Positions 26,384-35,800 of a stretch of 64,000 bases of DNA are shown here, one piece after another. The notes below the pieces were generated by a model, which saw nothing but the letters and a program-made list of their open reading frames with translations, was not told the DNA's origin and made no database searches. Numbering within the stretch: the stretch's first letter is position 1; each line of letters opens with the position of its first letter. A program made the translations under genes and the position numbers. This stretch comes from Geosiphon pyriformis (Eukaryota; Glomeromycota; Glomeromycetes; Archaeosporales; Geosiphonaceae), in NCBI GenBank assembly GCA_016748015.1, contig JAAOMT010000299.1, forward strand, positions 600,180-664,179, written 5' to 3'.

Positions 26384-27223
26384 TTCAAATACTTCAACAA
26401 CAATGGACAAGGAATAAAACCTAAAAAAGCACATGAAATTAATGCTGGATATGACCTAAGATATCCAGACAAGGATACTCTTGTTCTCAAATCCAAATCT
26501 CTCACAAAAATCAACCTCAAAATTGCACTCAAAATCCCACCAGGAGCAATGGTTCAAATCGCCTTCCAGTCCTCTCTGGCAAGCAAAGAAATCAATGTCA
26601 AAGGAGGAATAATTGATGCTGGATATACGGAAGACATTACAGTGATGCTTCAAAATAAAACTGACAAACCATTCAAAATCGACCATGCTGAAAAAATTGC
26701 CCAAGCTATTTACCTATCCCTAATCAACATTTTGGGTTTGCAACTAGTCAATTAAAGAGAACAATTAGGAAAAAGTGATAAAGGAATTCAAGGTTTTGGT
26801 TTAACTGGACAATTCACAGTTTCAGTTAATATAGCTCTTAACATACAAAATGAATCCCACTAGATTCTCAGACTTCCACAACCAATTATCATCTCACCTT
26901 TTAGAGAACATCCGGAAATCTACACCTGCTCAAAGCCAACAACCACACAACAAATTTTTGAGTCCAATGAACAAGTCTGCTTGGAACATAATATTTTGAT
27001 CCCAAACATTTATATTCCAGAAGGAACAAAAAAAGTCCGAGTTACTTTTTACAATCCCAACAATTACCCCATAATTCTATTAAATAACTTAGAAATTGGA
27101 GTTATTCACAGTAACATTTTTCAACAAGAACTATCCTAAATAGTTCCCAATTTCTCAGAAATTATTGAATATTCACTACCAAAAATCAACCCAAATCCTA
27201 GCTCTGAAAACTACCATGTTGTC
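26384..27223 (+). pseudogene. Gy-C dUTPase domain and following beta-rich domain
   Basis: dUTPase hydrolyses dUTP and keeps uracil out of cDNA. The five trimeric-dUTPase motifs are present in order: HEINAGYDLRYP (motif 1, with Asn for the usual Asp), FQSSLASKEI (2), GGIIDAGYTEDI (3, catalytic Asp kept), EKIAQAIY (4) and GIQGFGLTG (5). A TAA at 26381-26383 precedes it and a TAA at about 26753 splits it. After motif 5 a beta-rich stretch (IYIPEGTKKVRVTFYNPNN) corresponds to LHIPAKKNSRIKIPIYNNT in Gy-B. Same frame as gag and RT. Confidence 0.85.
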
Positions 27224-28651
27224 ATGGAAAAACTATCTCAAATCAACATAGGACAACTTGAACCACAACAACAGAGCCAGCTCAAAGAGCTAATTGCAGA
27301 ATTTACTAATATCTTTGTTGAAAACAACAATAATTTAGGAAGAACCAATTTGGTCCAACACCAAATTTATACAGAAGATGCCAAACCAAGAAGACAACAA
27401 GCATATCAAGTTGCTTCAGAAAGCCACCAATTCATCTGAAAAGAAGTACAATAAATGCTTAACAATGGGCTTATCCAACCCTCCATGAGTCTTTGGGCTT
27501 CACCTGTAGTGCTAGTTAAAAAGAAAAATAGAAAGATACAATTTTGTGTTGACTATTGACAACTCAACAGTGTTACAATTGGAGATGCCTACCCCCTTTC
27601 CTGAATTGATAACATGTTAGATGCCCTTGGAAAATCCAAATACTTTTCAACACTAGATTTAGAAAGTGGTTACTAGCAAGTTGCTATGGATCCCAAAGAT
27701 CGCCCCAAAACAGCATTCACCACCCAATGCAGAAATTATGAGTTCAATGTAATGCCTTTTGGATTATGCAATGTACCAGCAATGTTTCAGAGATTAATGG
27801 ATGTTGTGTACCAAGAACTTCTTTGGAAATCAGTAGTCATTTATCTTGACAATACTGATGTTTATTCTCCATCATTCGAATTACACTTAAAACACCTGTG
27901 AGAAGTTTTTCAACAATTATGAAAAACAGGACTAAAACTCAACATCAAAAAATGATATTTTGGAAAAACAAGCTTGGCCTTCCTTGGACATATTGTTAGT
28001 AAAGATAGAATCAAACCAGATCTTGGAAAAATCAGCACTGTCAAAAATTTCAAAACTCCTTGAAACACTACAGAACTAAGAGAATTCATAGGGTTAGCCT
28101 CCTATTATCGGAAGTTTATTAAAAAATTCTCAGAAATCACAAAACCTCTCAACCAGCTTACTACCAAAAATGTCAAATACAAATGGACTGCTGAATGCCA
28201 AAATGCATTTGAAATCCTCAAAGAAAAACTAATGACAGCTCCAATTCTTGCCTACCCAGATTTCAGCAACCAATTCCGATTAGCAACAGATGCCTCTTAT
28301 ACTGCTTTTGGTGCTATCCTATCACAATTGGATGACAATGGAAATGAGCAAGTAATTGCCTATGCTAGCAGAACATTAAAACCAGCTGAAAAAAATTATC
28401 CAGCCACTGAATTGAAAACAGCAGCTGTAATTTGGGCCCTACATCATTTCAACCTTTATCTTCAGCCAAAGGAATTCGATATTATCACTGATAATATTGG
28501 ACTTAAATGGCTTCAGAACAAAAATACTCAGCTGAATGCAAAACAAACCTGATGGACAGGATTTCTAGCAAACTATTGATACATAGTACATCACAAACCA
28601 GGAAAACTCCACATCAATGTTGACTGTCTCTCCAGAATGAGACAAGATTAA
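27224..28651 (+). pseudogene. Gy-C reverse transcriptase and RNase H
   Basis: RT motifs are ASPVVLVKKK, CVDY-QLN (stop at an Arg-like position), YFSTLDLESGY-Q, FNVMPFGLCNVPAMFQ and the active site YLDN, which is normally YLDD, so the second catalytic Asp is lost. RNase H has LATDASYTAFGAILSQ, YPATELKTAAVIWAL and the ending HHKPGKLHINVDCLSR. The frame stops at TAA 28649-28651. About ten in-frame TGAs lie where related elements have Arg or Trp. The integrase does not continue this frame. Confidence 0.9.
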
Positions 28652-28713
28652 AAAAAAAAACAAAAAAACAAAAACCAACACTCAGTTTAACCAACCAAAA
28701 CAGCCAACAAACA

Positions 28714-30099
28714 ATGAATTTGGAAAACTACAACAATCTCAAACAATATCTGAAAACATTAATGATCCCAACAGATTGGTCTTCAGATGAAAAACATTGA
28801 CTACAACAACAAACCAAACAATATTTTCTACACAACAACATTATTTATCATCGAAATTTCAAAAACCCAGACAAACTACTTAGATTAATACAAGAACAGT
28901 AAAAAGAGACTATATTATACAACATGTACTCAGATCCTTCATCAGCACACTTCAGAAAAGACAGCATTATCCAAAGAACACTAGAATACTACTTTTGGCT
29001 TTGAATGAGAAAAGTTATTCACAAATATATCGAATCTTGTGATAGTTGTCAAAGAAAAGAAGAAACATGCCCTACTGAACCATTAAATCCAATCAAAGTT
29101 GGACAACCCTTCGATCGAGTTGGTATCGATTTAGTCAGACCACTATCTATTACCATTCAAGGAAACTATTATATTGCAGTAGCTGTAGATTATCTTACTA
29201 AATGGCCCAAAGCCAGAGCCATTCAATGAGCAGATGCGAAATCAGTAGCAAATTTCATCTATGAAGACATCATTTGTAGACACGGATGTCTAATTGAACT
29301 TTTATCCAATCAGAGGACACACTTTGTGAACAACCTGATACAAAAAATTTGCGAATGATTCAATGTCAAAAGACTTCTGTCTTCATCCTACCATCCATAA
29401 ACAAACGGACTTGTAAAACGTTTTAACAAAACATTGTGTGAGTCATTAGCCAAAGTTTCAACTGATTTTGAGCAAGAGTGGGATACCTTTATTCCATCAG
29501 TATTACTAGCATATAGAACACTAAAACAAGATACCACAAAACACACACTATTTGATTTAACTTATGGAAGGACAGCAACATTACCAATTAGTTTCATAGT
29601 GGAAACATATCCAGTACAACCAATCAATAAAAACAATTTCCAGGAAACACTACAATGAAGAGCCTACATTCTGCTTAGCACATTGGAAGGAAAACAACGA
29701 ATAGCAGCAACTCATATTGAACATTCTCAAGCTCAACAAAAAGAAAGACATGACAACAAATTACCACCTATTATCAACGAATTTAAAGTTGGAAATAAAG
29801 TTCTCTTACACAGAACTAAAGCTGAAAAACAATGGAGTAGAAAATTTGAAAATAAATGGGATGGACCATTCTTTATCCATGAAATTCTAGGCAACAGATC
29901 ATACAAGCTAAGACTTGATGATAAAATCCTAGCAAAAGTTGCACATGGAGATCATTTGAAACACTATAATTCCAGAAACAATCCTGAACCATTAATTCCA
30001 CAAATTGGTATACATTTTTTTTTAATCAATCCCAAAAATATTCCCTGGAATTTAGAACCAATAGTTGTCATTAAACAACCTCCCAACTTGAACACTTAA
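28714..30099 (+). pseudogene. Gy-C integrase ORF
   Basis: It starts with its own ATG at 28714, 62 nt after the RNase H stop and in a different frame. The HHCC region reads H(F)RKD...CDSCQRK. The core shows GIDLVRPL (first Asp kept), LLSNQRTHF (second Asp is Asn) and NGLVKRFNK (catalytic Glu is Lys), so the DDE triad is destroyed by two changes that are each a G-to-A. The C-terminal part KVLLHRTKAEKQWSRKFENKWDG...HGDHLKHYN is typical of Ty3/gypsy integrases. Five TGAs and one TAA interrupt it. Confidence 0.9.
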
Positions 30100-30262
30100 T
30101 TTAAATTTATTATTATAGTTATCTTCTTAATTTAGAAACAATCTCACAAAAACAAAACAAAAATAACATAAAAACCCATACACCAAAAATAATTTTCTTT
30201 TATTTTTCAAATTTTTTATAATGACTATTCTTTAAAACATTTAACAATTATCCCAAAAACTA

Positions 30263-30940
30263 ATGTTAGCTTTAAAAACAATACCTGAATTATCTATTAC
30301 TGTTACTGGAAACCACATTAATTATACCCAAACAGAAGTAGTCACAAATTTAGCCCCAAATTCACGAAAATATCACCCATATAAGAAGAATACAAGAAAT
30401 TATTCTGGAATTCACCTGCCAGAACTTTTAAAGCTTGCTTTAAAAGAAAACTTAATGCTCATTTCTATTAGTATTCCACCAAATGCTACTATTCAACAAA
30501 AACTTCAACTGTGTCTTAATGAAAAAAACTACAACTATATTCCAATATATAGATATTTCTACATTGGAAAAACACTTCATGAACAAAAACAGGAGCTTAC
30601 AGCAGCAAATCTCACAAAAGAAGCTATTTGAAAACAACTCCACAATGAATTCAAGACAACAGTTGGACCTACAAACATTCATTATAAACTAAGAGCTGCT
30701 TTTAGACTTTATGACCTATTCCACATCTGTGAAAACGTCCTACAAAACCCAATTTTACAGCCTTTAAAAATTCAATACATTAAAAAGCTCACAGAACTGA
30801 AATTTCAACAATTTTCAGACCAAATTTCTTCAATAATTTTGGATTTTTATCTGGAAATTACAGACAGTACTTGGACTTCAACAGAGCTCAGTCTTGAGGA
30901 GGAAGTTATGTTACTAGACAAAATTAGAAATATTGTTTAG
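30263..30940 (+). pseudogene. Gy-C ORF3, unknown protein downstream of integrase
   Basis: The ATG at 30263 opens 226 codons to TAG at 30938-30940, with a single internal TGA (30629-30631). No known domain. The N-terminal half has a threonine/asparagine-rich beta-like start (LSITVTGNHINYTQTE) and a basic stretch; the C-terminal half is helical (LRAAFRLYDLF ... IKKLTELKFQQFS) and aligns with Gy-B ORF3 with identical 21-residue spacing between the two motifs. The frame runs through the purine tract (EEEVML) and ends 32 nt inside the 3' LTR. There is no signal peptide or membrane helix. Confidence 0.65.
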
Positions 30941-31896
30941 CATGAAATTACCCTTATAAATTTTATCATTAATTAACATATATTATCATTTCAAATTATC
31001 ACTTATTACATTAGCAAAATATCCAAAATTATCATTTAATTAATAACTCAATTTGTACATAACACAAATATAACCCAATTGTGATGATCAATCATGCAAT
31101 ATCCCGAACTATGTAACATTCAAAAAGTTTGCCGAAATTTGTAAGAAATTTGCCGAAATAATTGATAATTTGCCGAAATATCTAATAGTTTGCCAAAATA
31201 ACTTGTAGTTTGCCAAAATGTATCTTTAGTTCAGTGAAATTATAGAAAATAGCAAAGTTTAAGTTCATAGAATAGTGTTATGACAAGTTGTATAAAAAAA
31301 GAGCTTCTTTCTTCGAGGAAATGTATCTTACTTTAGATTTAATAATTAGAATCATCTTTTACACACAAAAACAAAATAAATATCAAATAAATTTGAAAAG
31401 CCAAACTCTTAAATTATTTCCCTTAAAATTAACCAATTCCTACTAACAGTTGAAATTGATTAGCTACCAATTTCAGTAGACTGTTAAAACACTTCTAGGC
31501 CTGGATCCGAAATGACTTCTATAAATTATTAGTTTTACTTTTCTTTTACATTTCTTTTATTTTCTTTTATTTTCTTATTACAATCATTAGGATAGCTTAC
31601 AGACAAGATTCCTGTAGAAGAGTTGACTTTTACAGCAAAGTAACTACACATATTTTGTGAACTTCTAAATGAGCAATTCCTGGGAAAGAGTTGACATTTA
31701 CTACAATGTAACTACATAAAATAACTGGCACGGAATTGGCCATTCTACTTATAAGCCCAGCAGTTCAAATTATAAGAGATAATTTAAAGATAAATTCAGT
31801 TACTGAAGGTTCAACCACATCCAGAAAACGTGAATTCCCAGTAAACAGATATCAACAACATTTAAAAAAAAAAGAGACCAAAAACCTCCAGTAACA
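30909..31896 (+). repeat. Gy-C 3' LTR (988 bp)
   Basis: Same length as the 5' LTR. The TTTGCCGAAAT repeat cluster lies at 31127-31240; in two units CG has become CA relative to the 5' LTR, consistent with CpG decay. Confidence 0.93.
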
Positions 31897-33272
31897 ATGG
31901 TATAAGTATATGATACAAGTGCTATTTTCTATCTTGACTGTTTTCCATCTCCAAATTCTTGTTTTTAGAGTAATGTTAATCCTTTGTGATCTGTATACAC
32001 CTCAAACTTTTGGCTCAAGTATTCTTTCCATTTTAAAACTGCCCAATAGATTGTTAAGTGTTCTTGTTTTAGTGTTCTATAGTTTTTTTCGGCTGGTATT
32101 AGATCTTGGCTGGCATATGCTACTGGATGTTCTCTGCCGTCTGGTCTTCTCTGAGATAGTACTGCTCTCAATGCTTGGCTGGATGCATCAGTGGTGATGA
32201 TGAATGGTTTGCTGTAATCTGGATAGATCAGTACTGGAGCTTGAATGAGCTTTTTTTTCAGAATATCAAAAGCTTCTTGTTGACTTTCTGTCCATTCATA
32301 TTTTGTATTCTTGGTTTACAGTTGGTTGAGTGGCTGTGCTATCTTGGAAAAGTTCTTGATAAAATGTCAATAGTAGCTGGCAAATTCCAAGAATGATTTC
32401 AGTTCTATCATATTGGTCAGCACTGGAAAGTTTTTTACTATCTTTATTTTCTCTAGATCCATTTTGATGTCGTCTTTGCTGACTATGTGTTCCAAGAATT
32501 TTAGTTCTGTCTTGCCAAAGAAGCACTTTATTGCATTTAACTTTAGTCCTGTTCTTTTTAGTCTTTTAAACACTTGTTGTAGATGATGTAGATGATTATT
32601 GAATATCTTTGAGAATATGTTGGTGTCATCTAAGTAAATAACCACTGATTTCCATAGTAAGCCAGTATACACAATTTCTATTAGCCATTGGAAAGTAGCT
32701 GGAGCGTTGGTTAAGCCAAATGGCATCACTTCAAATTCAAAATTCTCTTCTCTAGTAGTGAATGCCATCTTCTTTTTGTCAGCTGGATCCATGGCTACTT
32801 GCCAGTAACCACTGTCTAAGTCTAATGTTGAGAACCATTTGTTCCTACTGAAAGTGTCGAATAATTTCTATATTCGTGGAGTTGGATAGCTGTCTCCACG
32901 AATTATGCCATTGAGTTTCCTGTAGTCCACACAAAATCGGATTTTGCTATTTTTCTTATGGACAAGTACCACTGGTGACGACCAGGGGCTTATTGATAGT
33001 TAAATTAGCCCATTGTTAAGCATTCAGTTTATTTCTTGACGAATAATCTCGTGGCTGGCTGGTGGCACTCTGTATGCTCTTTGTTTAATTGGCATTGCAT
33101 CTCCAGTCTTGATTTGATGCTGGATGATATTGGTTTGGCCAAACTCATTTTTGCTGACAAAAATGTTGTTGAACTGGTTGAGCAACATCTTAAGCTGCAT
33201 ACGTTGGAGTGAATCTAAGTTTCCCATGTTTATTTGTTCCAATTGTTCTGGTTGGAGCAAATAACATTTGCT
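31897..33272 (-). pseudogene. Gy-B reverse transcriptase and RNase H (right of Gy-C)
   Basis: Reading down the minus strand: QHQIKTGDAMPIKQRAYR, WSSPVVLVHKKN, FCVDYRKLNG, WFSTLDLDSGYWQVAM, FEVMPFGLTNAPATFQ and the active site IYLDDTNIF with both Asp residues. RNase H starts after frameshifts at about 32370-32530 and 32200 and includes HPVAYASQDL, YRTLKQEHLTIYWAV and VYTDHKGL. It is cut at 31897 by Gy-C; the last residues are at 21923-21990. Compared with Gy-C, this copy keeps the RT catalytic motif but is frame-broken. Confidence 0.9.
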
Positions 33273-34382
33273 TCATCTATATATTGTTTGTGATATAATA
33301 TCAACATATCCACAAAGCTGTGGAAAGTTTGGAATGGTACTTGGTAGTTGATTTTCTATTTCTGTAGTCAAATATTCAATGGTGGTTCTTTCTGGTATCT
33401 GGACAATACTTCCAGTGTTGTTGTAGATGGGAATTTTTATGCGGCTATTTTTTTTGGCTGGTATGTGAAGATTAATAAGTCCAATCTCTCCTGACTTGTA
33501 AAGACTTGCTTCTGCTTCAAAAATTTGGTTTTGATCCTTTACCTTTCTCTTTATTTCTACCATGTATTGGTTATATGGTAAAATAGAAATTGCTTGACCA
33601 GTTGAGATAAATTCTCTTTGGCCAACAATTTTTTCTTCTGCCATATTAATTAGTACATCTATTCTACCCATTGATCCAAATCCCTGTATCCTTTTAGCTG
33701 TTATCCCTAATTCTTCTCTATTTTCTACTAATACTAACTGAGTTATTTTCACCAGAAGCAGGAATATTGCTTGTGTTATTCTTTCATTTGGCTCTATAAC
33801 ATAGGTCTTTTCTGAGTCATTTTGTAGCATAACAATGATATTTCCTATGTATTCTGTGTTAATTATTTCTCCTCTGATGTTTATTCCTTTTTTTGCTAAA
33901 CTACTCCTGGATGCTAGTTGAACCATTGTTGTTGCTGAAATTTTTAAAACTACTTTCAGATCAATGTAGGTGTGTGAATGTGGTTTCAATTTGATGGCCT
34001 CTTTTCCAGGATATCTCAGATCAAATCTGGTATCCGTATTATGCACGCATTCTGGCATAATATCTTCATTGTTATTGCTAAACCATTTAAGTTCCTGCTC
34101 CTTGGTGAGGTCAAAAATTGCAATATATTGTTCATAGTTTAAATCGGAGTTTAAATCTAAGTTGGAATCGTTATCATTGTTAATTCTATTTTGAACAGAG
34201 CTGGAACTAGTGTTTTTGTCATCGTCCTTGTCAGAGTTTGAATCAAAATTGAAAATTGATTCTGATTCCAATGTGCAGCTGCTGATTGGTTCTTCCTCTT
34301 CAGAGATTGTGTAGATTATACATGGTGGTGGATTGTAAATAAGATCACACTTATTGCAATACTGAAAGTCACATGGGATCAA
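33273..34382 (-). pseudogene. Gy-B dUTPase domain with acidic N-terminal linker
   Basis: This is the longest open stretch of Gy-B (369 codons, no ATG start; it continues the polyprotein frame). A Cys-containing start (PCDFQYCNKC) is followed by a Ser/Asp/Asn-rich acidic linker, then dUTPase at about 33660-34050. Motif 1 is DTRFDLRYP, motif 2 SRSSLAKKGI, motif 3 GEIINTEYIGNI with the catalytic Asp changed to Asn, motif 4 ERITQAIF and motif 5 RIQGFGSMG. The beta-rich domain (GEIGLINLHIPAKK...YNNTGSIVQIPE) and a Pro-rich end (PSTIPNFPQLCGYVD) follow before RT. Confidence 0.85.
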
Positions 34383-34397
34383 ACAGTGGTCATATAG

Positions 34398-35156
34398 TCA
34401 GGTGTTTATTTCTTCTAATCTTTGTTCCTGCTCTTCTCTGGTGGGTGCTAAGTTCTGATAGTGTTCATGGAATTCTTCTGGGCTGTTTTCTAAGTTGAAA
34501 AAAGCATCTGGGTTGAGAACCAAAACAATGTTTGTTGGTTCTGGAGGGTTGTTCTTGATCTCCAGAATTTTACTAGGCAAAGTGCCTTCTACTTTGGCAT
34601 TGGCCATTCACCAGATTTCATCTTTGTCATGTGGGTAACTTTCTAAGTGAGAAATCACTCAGTGTTAGACAGCTGTTATGGGCATGCCACAACTCACCCA
34701 ATTACTAATGAGGATTATGTATTGGCACGAAACATCACATGTTCCTCTTCGACCAGGAATGTTGTTCCATATTCCTTCGTCAAGTAACTGTTGGCCACAA
34801 GTGAGACATGGTTTGTTGTTCCACTTGTTTTGTCATTTTGGGTAACCATAGCGTTCTCTATGGCATGGTTTGCAGTAGTAGTAAGTTCGTGTCCAGTAGT
34901 CTTCATCTGGCATAATCCATGCTCCCATAGAAGAGAGTTTCTTCTTATAGTTCTGATATTTTAAGAGAATGTAAGATGGCTCTTTTACTGACTCCTGTAA
35001 GTATTCTTTTTCCCAGCCACTGGTTATTTTTTCTGTGGCTTCATTGGCTTTTTCAGGTAAGTCTTCTTCTTTCTCCTTTTCTTTTCCTTTTTTTTCCCAG
35101 TTGGTTGGCATTGCTTTGCTTTTGTTGTTGTTGTTCCAGGTATTAATAGTGGTCTC
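34398..35156 (-). pseudogene. Gy-B cysteine-rich module between protease and dUTPase
   Basis: The module has a basic/acidic Lys-Glu-rich lead (KKGKEKEKEED), then WTRTYYYCKPCHRERYG, KPCLTCGQQLLDEG and RGTCDVSCQYI, a helical stretch (34398-34607), and a final Cys group at the start of the dUTPase ORF. These correspond one for one to the groups at 25700-26260 in Gy-C. Two stops and small shifts break it. Function unknown; zinc binding is inferred from the cysteine spacing only. Confidence 0.6.
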
Positions 35157-35800
35157 CTAGGTATATTCTTCTGTTTCCGTTCCTTTTCTTTTTACATTGT
35201 TTCTTTCTTCCCAGTCTAAAATTGGCAGTAGCTTGTTGTGTTTGATGTTAGCCCACGATACTTGGTATGCCTTCCAAGTAGGCTTTGGTTTTTCCTCCTC
35301 AAAATCAATAAGCAGCATTGATGACGTGATGTTGTTCAGTTTGAAATGACCACACATGACCGGTACTCGCATGTGTTAGCCATTTTGGCTGAGTTGGAGT
35401 TCCTGCATGTTCCAGTCAAGCATTGCATTGGTCTTGGACAACCAGTTGTTGCCAATGAAAGCTTGGTACTGTGTTGCTTCCATTACTAATACCTTGATTG
35501 GTACAGTGATGCCATTGATTTCAATGGGTAGATCATCAATCTCGCCAATGGGAGTTTTGGTTGCTCCATTGGCTGTTATGATTTTGGTGCTGGCAGTACA
35601 ATCAACTCAGCAACCTAATTGGTCTATGAATTGTCATGTAATAATGCTGCCTGCTAACTCACTATCCAGAATGAGCTTGATGGAATGGCCATCAATTTTG
35701 GCATCAGTATATATTACCATGATGAGTTTTTTCTTGATAGTGGCTCCACTAAACAAAGAAACTTCTGATAGTTCCTCAATTTCAAATGGAAATATGGCTG
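35157..35800 (-). pseudogene. Gy-B aspartic protease
   Basis: The catalytic motif reads LILDSELAGSIIT: the Asp is kept but the following Gly is Glu, a G-to-A type change that should block activity. The downstream parts ITANGATKTPIGEIDD, VPIKVLVMEATQYQAFIGNNWLSK and the VMCGHF-containing linker match Gy-C. Stops at about 35635, 35608 and 35375 interrupt it. The same frame continues from gag upstream. Confidence 0.85.

Larger units (their letters stand above)
21991..31896 (+). mobile_element. Gy-C, Ty3/gypsy retrotransposon with dUTPase, nested inside Gy-B
   Basis: Two LTRs of exactly 988 bp (21991-22978 and 30909-31896) enclose PBS, gag, PR, cysteine-rich module, dUTPase, RT and RNase H in one frame (23111-28651), then integrase in a second frame (28714-30099), then ORF3 (30263-30940) and a purine-rich tract. 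It interrupts Gy-B RNase H. No clean target duplication is visible: the left flank ends aatgtatag and the right flank starts atggtata. Almost all of its in-frame stops are TGA at places where Arg or Trp is expected. Confidence 0.92.

Noticed and set aside
28649-28680. A-rich AAAAAAC tract as a frameshift site joining RNase H to integrase in Gy-C
   Set aside because: It lies after the RNase H stop, and Gy-A has no such tract at the same junction although the gap is equally long.
27500-29660. TGA recoding (as Arg or Trp) in Gy-C
   Set aside because: The TGAs are frequent and patterned, but TAA and TAG stops and catalytic D-to-N and E-to-K changes occur in the same copy, all as transitions, and MCM4 uses the standard code. 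Mutation is the simpler explanation.
30263-30940. ORF3 as a retroviral-type envelope gene
   Set aside because: No signal peptide, no transmembrane helix and no cysteine-rich ectodomain in any of the three families.
31910-32396. Plus-strand open frames beside the Gy-C 3' LTR
   Set aside because: They are antisense to Gy-B RNase H, whose motifs are read on the minus strand.
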